The notes beneath the pieces are model-generated. The model did no database searches, was not told the DNA's origin, and saw nothing but the letters and a program-made list of their open reading frames with translations. The translations under genes and the position numbers were made by a program. Below are positions 6,401-8,669 of a stretch of 8,669 nt of DNA, in pieces (the first letter of the stretch is position 1; every line of letters begins with the position of its first letter). The stretch spans positions 1-8,669 of the forward strand of contig JASHSD010000851.1 in assembly GCA_030036985.1 (NCBI GenBank), read 5' to 3'. This DNA is from Bryobacteraceae bacterium (GTDB taxonomy: Bacteria; Acidobacteriota; Terriglobia; Bryobacterales; Bryobacteraceae).

Positions 6401-8217
6401 ACCAGCGCGGCGTTCGAAACTGTGGCGCCGCTGCCGGACGCGGCCACATCCGCCGCGAGCGAATCAAACTGCCGGCCCTCGACTGAAAAGCGATCGACCG
6501 CGAGATGCCCCGTCACACGCGGTTTGGAAACGGCGCCGGTCACCGCGCCGGTGAAATCCGCCATGCCGTTGTTGACCAGATCGACCGGAAGCATGAGGTC
6601 GTGGAGATTCTTCGAATCGAGCGACACGTTCAGGCGGCGGCGCACCGAGCCGATTACGTTCATGCGCGTGTGCGGCAGCGCGACGTAGGAATTTTCGACG
6701 AGAACATCGTCCGTATCGCCATTGAACGCGGCGTTCAACCGGCCTGAAACCGGAATGCCGCGGCGGCCGGGCGTGATGACGAGGTGCGCATCCGCCGCGA
6801 TACCTTTCGTGCCGACGGCTTTGGTATCGCCGCGGGCATCGAGAGATCCGGAGATTCCGCCTTCGTAAGGCAGCTTTTCTCCGACCATGCGCAGCAGCGT
6901 CTGAATATTGAATCCGCGGATCATCCCGGCGATTTGATAACGTTCGAAATCGGCAAGCGACGCGTTGCCGGCGAATTCGCCGCCGAGCGCGTTCAGGCGC
7001 AGACCATTCAGGCTGATGGTTCCCGGAATGACTTCGAATGAAGTGAGAAAGCCGATATTGGAGAAGCGGTTTTTGCCTTCACTGAACGCGAGGTTCATGC
7101 CTTCGATGTTTCCGCGGGCATCGTATTGATTGGCTGAGTCGATCTTCGCGAGCGCATTCAGCGTCACCGTGCCCGAAGGGCTGCTGCTCAACTTCGCCAG
7201 TTGCCCCAACTCCCGCAGCGATAATTCGGCGCGGGCCTGCAGGGAACCCGCGCCGCGCGGATCTTTGAGAGTTCCCGACGCTTCCAGATTCGATTGCCCG
7301 AATCCGACATTGAGCGCCGCGACCTGAATGATCTGTTCATCGGCGGTCGCATTGGCGTCGATAGTGAGATCCGGCAGACGCGCGCTCGCCGCGAGCGGAA
7401 GGTTGGCCGCATGCACCAGATCCGCGCCCGCGATTTTCCCCTGCACGCGGGCGGATATTTTCGGGTTGTTCATATTCGCGATCGAGGCATCGGCGGAGAT
7501 TTGCGAGAGCGGGGTCGTGACGGTCGCGTGATGCAGGTCGATGCGGTCTTTGGTCAGCGTTACCGGGAGCGTGACGGTGAAGTTCACCGGGGTGTTGCGT
7601 CCATTGAGAACGTAGAGCGGCTCGATAGCGATCGTGCCGTCATATGCATCCTTCGCCAGGCTGTAGTCCAGACGCGCGCGCAGGTTCCTGCCGTCAACCG
7701 TCAGCGGCTGACGCACGGAGAAGAAATTCAGCGCGCCGTTTTGAAGCACAAAGCGGTCGATGGCGAGATCGACCACCGTTTCGAGCGGCGTTTCTTTGGA
7801 TGTGCTGTTCTTCTTCGGAGTCGGGATGTTGCTTTTGCCATCCGCCTGCAGAGTCACGTTGACCGCCGGATTATCGACACCCAGGAACGTGATCTCGTAC
7901 AGATGCTTCAGGCTGGTGAAAAGGCGAAAATCCACTTCGATGCGGGGGATGGAGACGAATGGCGCGGCATTCGCCGGCTCCGTGCCGTGAATGACGAAAT
8001 TCATGACCGTCGCGCGCAGATTCTTCACGTCGAAATCGAACGACCCGATATCGACGCGTCCGCCGGTGCTTTCCTCCACGTCCGAAATAATGGTTTGCCG
8101 AACGTAATTGCGGAACCAAGCCGTCTGAACCACCACCAGAACCGCTACCACCAGCACCAGAATCAGGCCCACCAGCCCGATGGCGACATTTCGCACGATA
8201 CGCACAGGACGGCTCAT
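3412..8217 (-). CDS. tamB: TamB-family inner-membrane-anchored periplasmic protein (translocation/assembly module TamB)
   Basis: This 1601-residue protein belongs to the AsmA/TamB group of periplasm-spanning, beta-rich proteins tied to outer-membrane protein insertion and lipid transport between the membranes. Residues 9-31 form one membrane anchor. An AsmA-like region follows, with typical phrases (VDIGSFDFDVKNL at 55-67; VVDLAIDRFVLQNGALNFF at 148-166). The middle is a long run of beta-strand repeats, including units of about 213 residues at 683-895 and 896-1108. The C-terminal 330 residues match the TamB (DUF490) domain: GRVEVSSGKLLFFGTTYTVD (1393-1412), PLPFQEIISLLATG (1461-1474), a Pro/Gln-rich stretch at 1486-1494, and closing beta strands ending in NFFYKRQFH. 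The ATG overlaps the chaperone stop, and AAGGAG (8226-8231) lies eight bases upstream. No TamA gene is in view, so the partner is unknown; it may be BamA, as suggested for bacteria without TamA. Confidence 0.93.
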   Translation of the reverse strand: MSRPVRIVRNVAIGLVGLILVLVVAVLVVVQTAWFRNYVRQTIISDVEESTGGRVDIGSFDFDVKNLRATVMNFVIHGTEPANAAPFVSIPRIEVDFRLFTSLKHLYEITFLGVDNPAVNVTLQADGKSNIPTPKKNSTSKETPLETVVDLAIDRFVLQNGALNFFSVRQPLTVDGRNLRARLDYSLAKDAYDGTIAIEPLYVLNGRNTPVNFTVTLPVTLTKDRIDLHHATVTTPLSQISADASIANMNNPKISARVQGKIAGADLVHAANLPLAASARLPDLTIDANATADEQIIQVAALNVGFGQSNLEASGTLKDPRGAGSLQARAELSLRELGQLAKLSSSPSGTVTLNALAKIDSANQYDARGNIEGMNLAFSEGKNRFSNIGFLTSFEVIPGTISLNGLRLNALGGEFAGNASLADFERYQIAGMIRGFNIQTLLRMVGEKLPYEGGISGSLDARGDTKAVGTKGIAADAHLVITPGRRGIPVSGRLNAAFNGDTDDVLVENSYVALPHTRMNVIGSVRRRLNVSLDSKNLHDLMLPVDLVNNGMADFTGAVTGAVSKPRVTGHLAVDRFSVEGRQFDSLAADVAASGSGATVSNAALVRGMMRATANASIGLRDWKPVPRSPINVNAGISDGDLADVTALAGQSASEYSGALSASARVTGTWGDPVGAATIQAVNGMVDSEPFNRIQLQANLTDRLATIPVAYIDTPAGRVDLTAEFRHPRDSFTTGQLHAQFRSGTLNLARMPLVEKSAGKIAGTVTLDADVNGTLQEAQPKLLLNSVNADVSAKSVDVRGFQYGDLTATARTSGQNVTYNLTSDFAGSNIQANGNTQLAPNYPTNADLRIAALPVQRVLAAADETAIPARGILSGSAHFDGTIAAPQGSAQLSLANGSVYGEKIDQARLQMTYLPQSIDVPQFEVVSGPSRIDATAHFDHPVDNFHTGQARFTLAGNRLNLAQIAAAQRLRAGIGGTLDVNANGAVTLQTASPAILIKAVNANISANGITVEGKQFGSLKLTANTQGQRVTFALDSNLAGAAIEGSGNATLTPQYPVDARLSIRNAAWSRIADLIGQQSSGKPMFEAAADGDVAIRGPLLDSARLNGSLELTRLNFSTVPRGRAERPITIANQGPIQVALNQGVVRIQNAHITGPKTDIQATGSASIQGRNLNLNLRANMDVGVAKDFDSDVYSTGDVTFAATVRGDLPKPLVNGQLALQNVSFSALSLPVGVSNANGAIVFTGNGARIRTLTADANGGKLTITGSGSFTDIPRFALQAKASNVRVNVQQGVSITVGADATLSGSTEGSRITGTATVDRISYAARSDFGSILTRSAPPVQSPQTPSPFLSNMKLELRVRSLPGMTVQSSLSQNLETDIDLRIVGSANQPAVLGRVEVSSGKLLFFGTTYTVDTGTVSFYNRVQIEPILDLTLEAQTQGVTVTVHVAGPIDNMKLSYTSNPPLPFQEIISLLATGATPTSDPTLLANQPPQPQQGVEQMGESAIVGQAVANPVANQLQRVFGITQLQIAPTFTTGSQVPTARLAVEQRITNNLTFTYVQAVDQPNSTVIRMEWAFSPMWSAVATRDEYGIFSLNFFYKRQFH
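4894..6171 (-). repeat. Two consecutive 213-residue repeat units inside TamB
   Basis: Residues 683-895 (bases 5533-6171) and 896-1108 (4894-5532) align along their first roughly 170 positions almost without gaps. Matching landmarks are NGMVDSEPF and NGSVYGEKI; GRVDLTAEFRHPRDSFTTGQ and SRIDATAHFDHPVDNFHTGQ; TLNLAR and RLNLAQ; SVNADVSAKSVDVRGFQYGDL and AVNANISANGITVEGKQFGSL (split at identical points); TQLAPNYPTNADLRI and ATLTPQYPVDARLSI. A weaker third copy is recognisable upstream at about 569-682 (VEGRQFDSL at 579-587). The DNA has diverged, so the duplication is old. Confidence 0.8.
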
Positions 8218-8669
8218 TTCGCAGGCTCCTTGCCGTAATCGACCTTGTATTCGATGTCCGAGTCCTTACGCTCGTCGGCGAGCCACATGTCGAATGCCTG
8301 ATTCACCTGTTCCCCTTCGAGCGACTTCCGCACGGATGCCGAGACGGTCGCGAGCGGCGCGTGGAATTCGGAGCGATGCGCGTCGTAATACTTCTGCACG
8401 TCCTCGTCCGTGACCACGACGCCGGGACTGAAACGGTCGTTGATGAAGCGCAGGACCGTGAGCTGCCAGAGCAGTTCGGCGCGAAGCTGATTTTCGGTCA
8501 GCCCGTACTGCTCCAGCGCGCGGTCGAGCCGGGCATTGGAACCGCCGAAGCGCTCCCGGCGAATCTGGTCAAGCAGCTTGTCGGCATCGGCCTCGGTGGC
8601 GCGGCGGTAACCGCCCGAGGCGATTTCCCCGCGAATCAGCTGCTGATCGATCAGGCGCTCTTCCGACGC
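8214..8669 (-). CDS. SurA-like periplasmic chaperone, C-terminal part (5' end outside the window)
   Basis: The last 151 codons of a gene whose start lies beyond the right edge; the frame is open to base 8669. The visible protein is mostly helical and charged and resembles the SurA N-terminal domain family: DADKLLDQIRRERFGG, LEQYGLTENQLRAELLWQL, FINDRFSPGV, then VTDEDVQKYYDAHRSEF, the usual hinge before a parvulin domain. Here the chain runs from that hinge straight into a short C-terminal helix (VSASVRKSLEGEQVNQAF, MWLADERKDSD) and ends with EYKVDYGKEPAK, so no parvulin (PpiC) domain follows. It is therefore likely a holding chaperone without prolyl isomerase activity at this end of the protein. 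Its stop overlaps the tamB start (ATGA), fitting a joint role in outer-membrane biogenesis. A GTG at 8415-8417 is internal, not the start. A signal peptide would lie outside the window. Confidence 0.82.
   Translation of the reverse strand, partial: ASEERLIDQQLIRGEIASGGYRRATEADADKLLDQIRRERFGGSNARLDRALEQYGLTENQLRAELLWQLTVLRFINDRFSPGVVVTDEDVQKYYDAHRSEFHAPLATVSASVRKSLEGEQVNQAFDMWLADERKDSDIEYKVDYGKEPAK
8226..8231 (-). promoter_or_regulatory. Shine-Dalgarno of tamB inside the chaperone gene
   Basis: AAGGAG on the minus strand, eight bases before the tamB ATG, is formed by the Lys-Glu codons near the end of the chaperone gene. With the ATGA stop/start overlap at 8214-8217 it supports translational coupling and fixes the tamB start. 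Confidence 0.75.

Noticed and set aside
4765..6486. A 573-codon open frame on the plus strand, opposite tamB
   Set aside because: It is antisense to the clearly recognised TamB reading frame, is rich in Arg/Gly/Ala as expected for the complement of GC-rich coding DNA, and shows no motif or Shine-Dalgarno.
3412..8217. Frameshift or gene fusion inside the very long tamB gene
   Set aside because: The frame is continuous from the N-terminal anchor to the C-terminal TamB domain, with beta-repeat composition throughout, and the length is within the range expected for the family.
7294..8238. A 314-codon plus-strand frame opposite the tamB 5' region
   Set aside because: It is antisense to the TamB anchor and AsmA-like region, with Arg/Asp/Gly-biased composition and no motif.
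8415..8417. GTG as a start codon for a 67-codon gene before tamB
   Set aside because: The same frame continues open to the window edge and encodes conserved SurA-like sequence upstream, so this GTG is an internal valine codon.

Overview
The window looks like chromosomal DNA of a high-GC bacterium with an outer membrane, most likely an acidobacterium of the Solibacter/Bryobacter type. The grounds are a TamB-family gene coupled to a SurA-like chaperone gene, a PadR-led ABC exporter operon with a free-standing 'permease prefix' protein (an arrangement I associate with Acidobacteriota), and intergenic inverted repeats of a kind I recall from those genomes. The lineage is an inference from gene content. 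All six supported protein genes lie on the minus strand, so the window is described below from its right end, in transcription order.

Right part (3412-8669), envelope biogenesis. The window opens inside a SurA-like periplasmic chaperone gene whose 5' end is cut off. Its stop codon overlaps the start codon of a 1601-codon TamB-family gene in the sequence ATGA, and the Shine-Dalgarno of tamB lies in the last codons of the chaperone gene, so the two are probably translated in a coupled way. TamB-family proteins span the periplasm and are linked to outer-membrane protein or lipid transport; SurA-like chaperones handle unfolded outer-membrane proteins. This TamB contains a long internal repeat of about 213 residues.

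Boundary (3231-3411). The tamB stop codon is followed at once by a perfect 21-bp inverted repeat, each arm of which is also a small hairpin. Then comes a strong promoter for the next operon, with a symmetric operator between its -35 and -10 elements. The predicted transcript appears to start at or next to the AUG of the regulator gene, so it is probably leaderless.

Left part (84-3230), a self-regulated ABC exporter operon. The order is PadR repressor, small membrane protein with a permease-prefix domain, ABC ATPase, and a 555-residue multi-spanning permease. Junctions are an ATGA overlap, a 3-base gap and a 7-base gap, so this is one transcription unit. The exported substrate cannot be read from the sequence. 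The operon is followed by a second, unrelated imperfect inverted repeat at 10-68.

I saw no RNA genes, transposase, CRISPR array or integration site, and no clearly new system. The most interesting points are the leaderless PadR promoter with its embedded operator, the two inverted-repeat elements bracketing the exporter operon, the TamB repeat, and the apparent lack of a parvulin domain in the chaperone.
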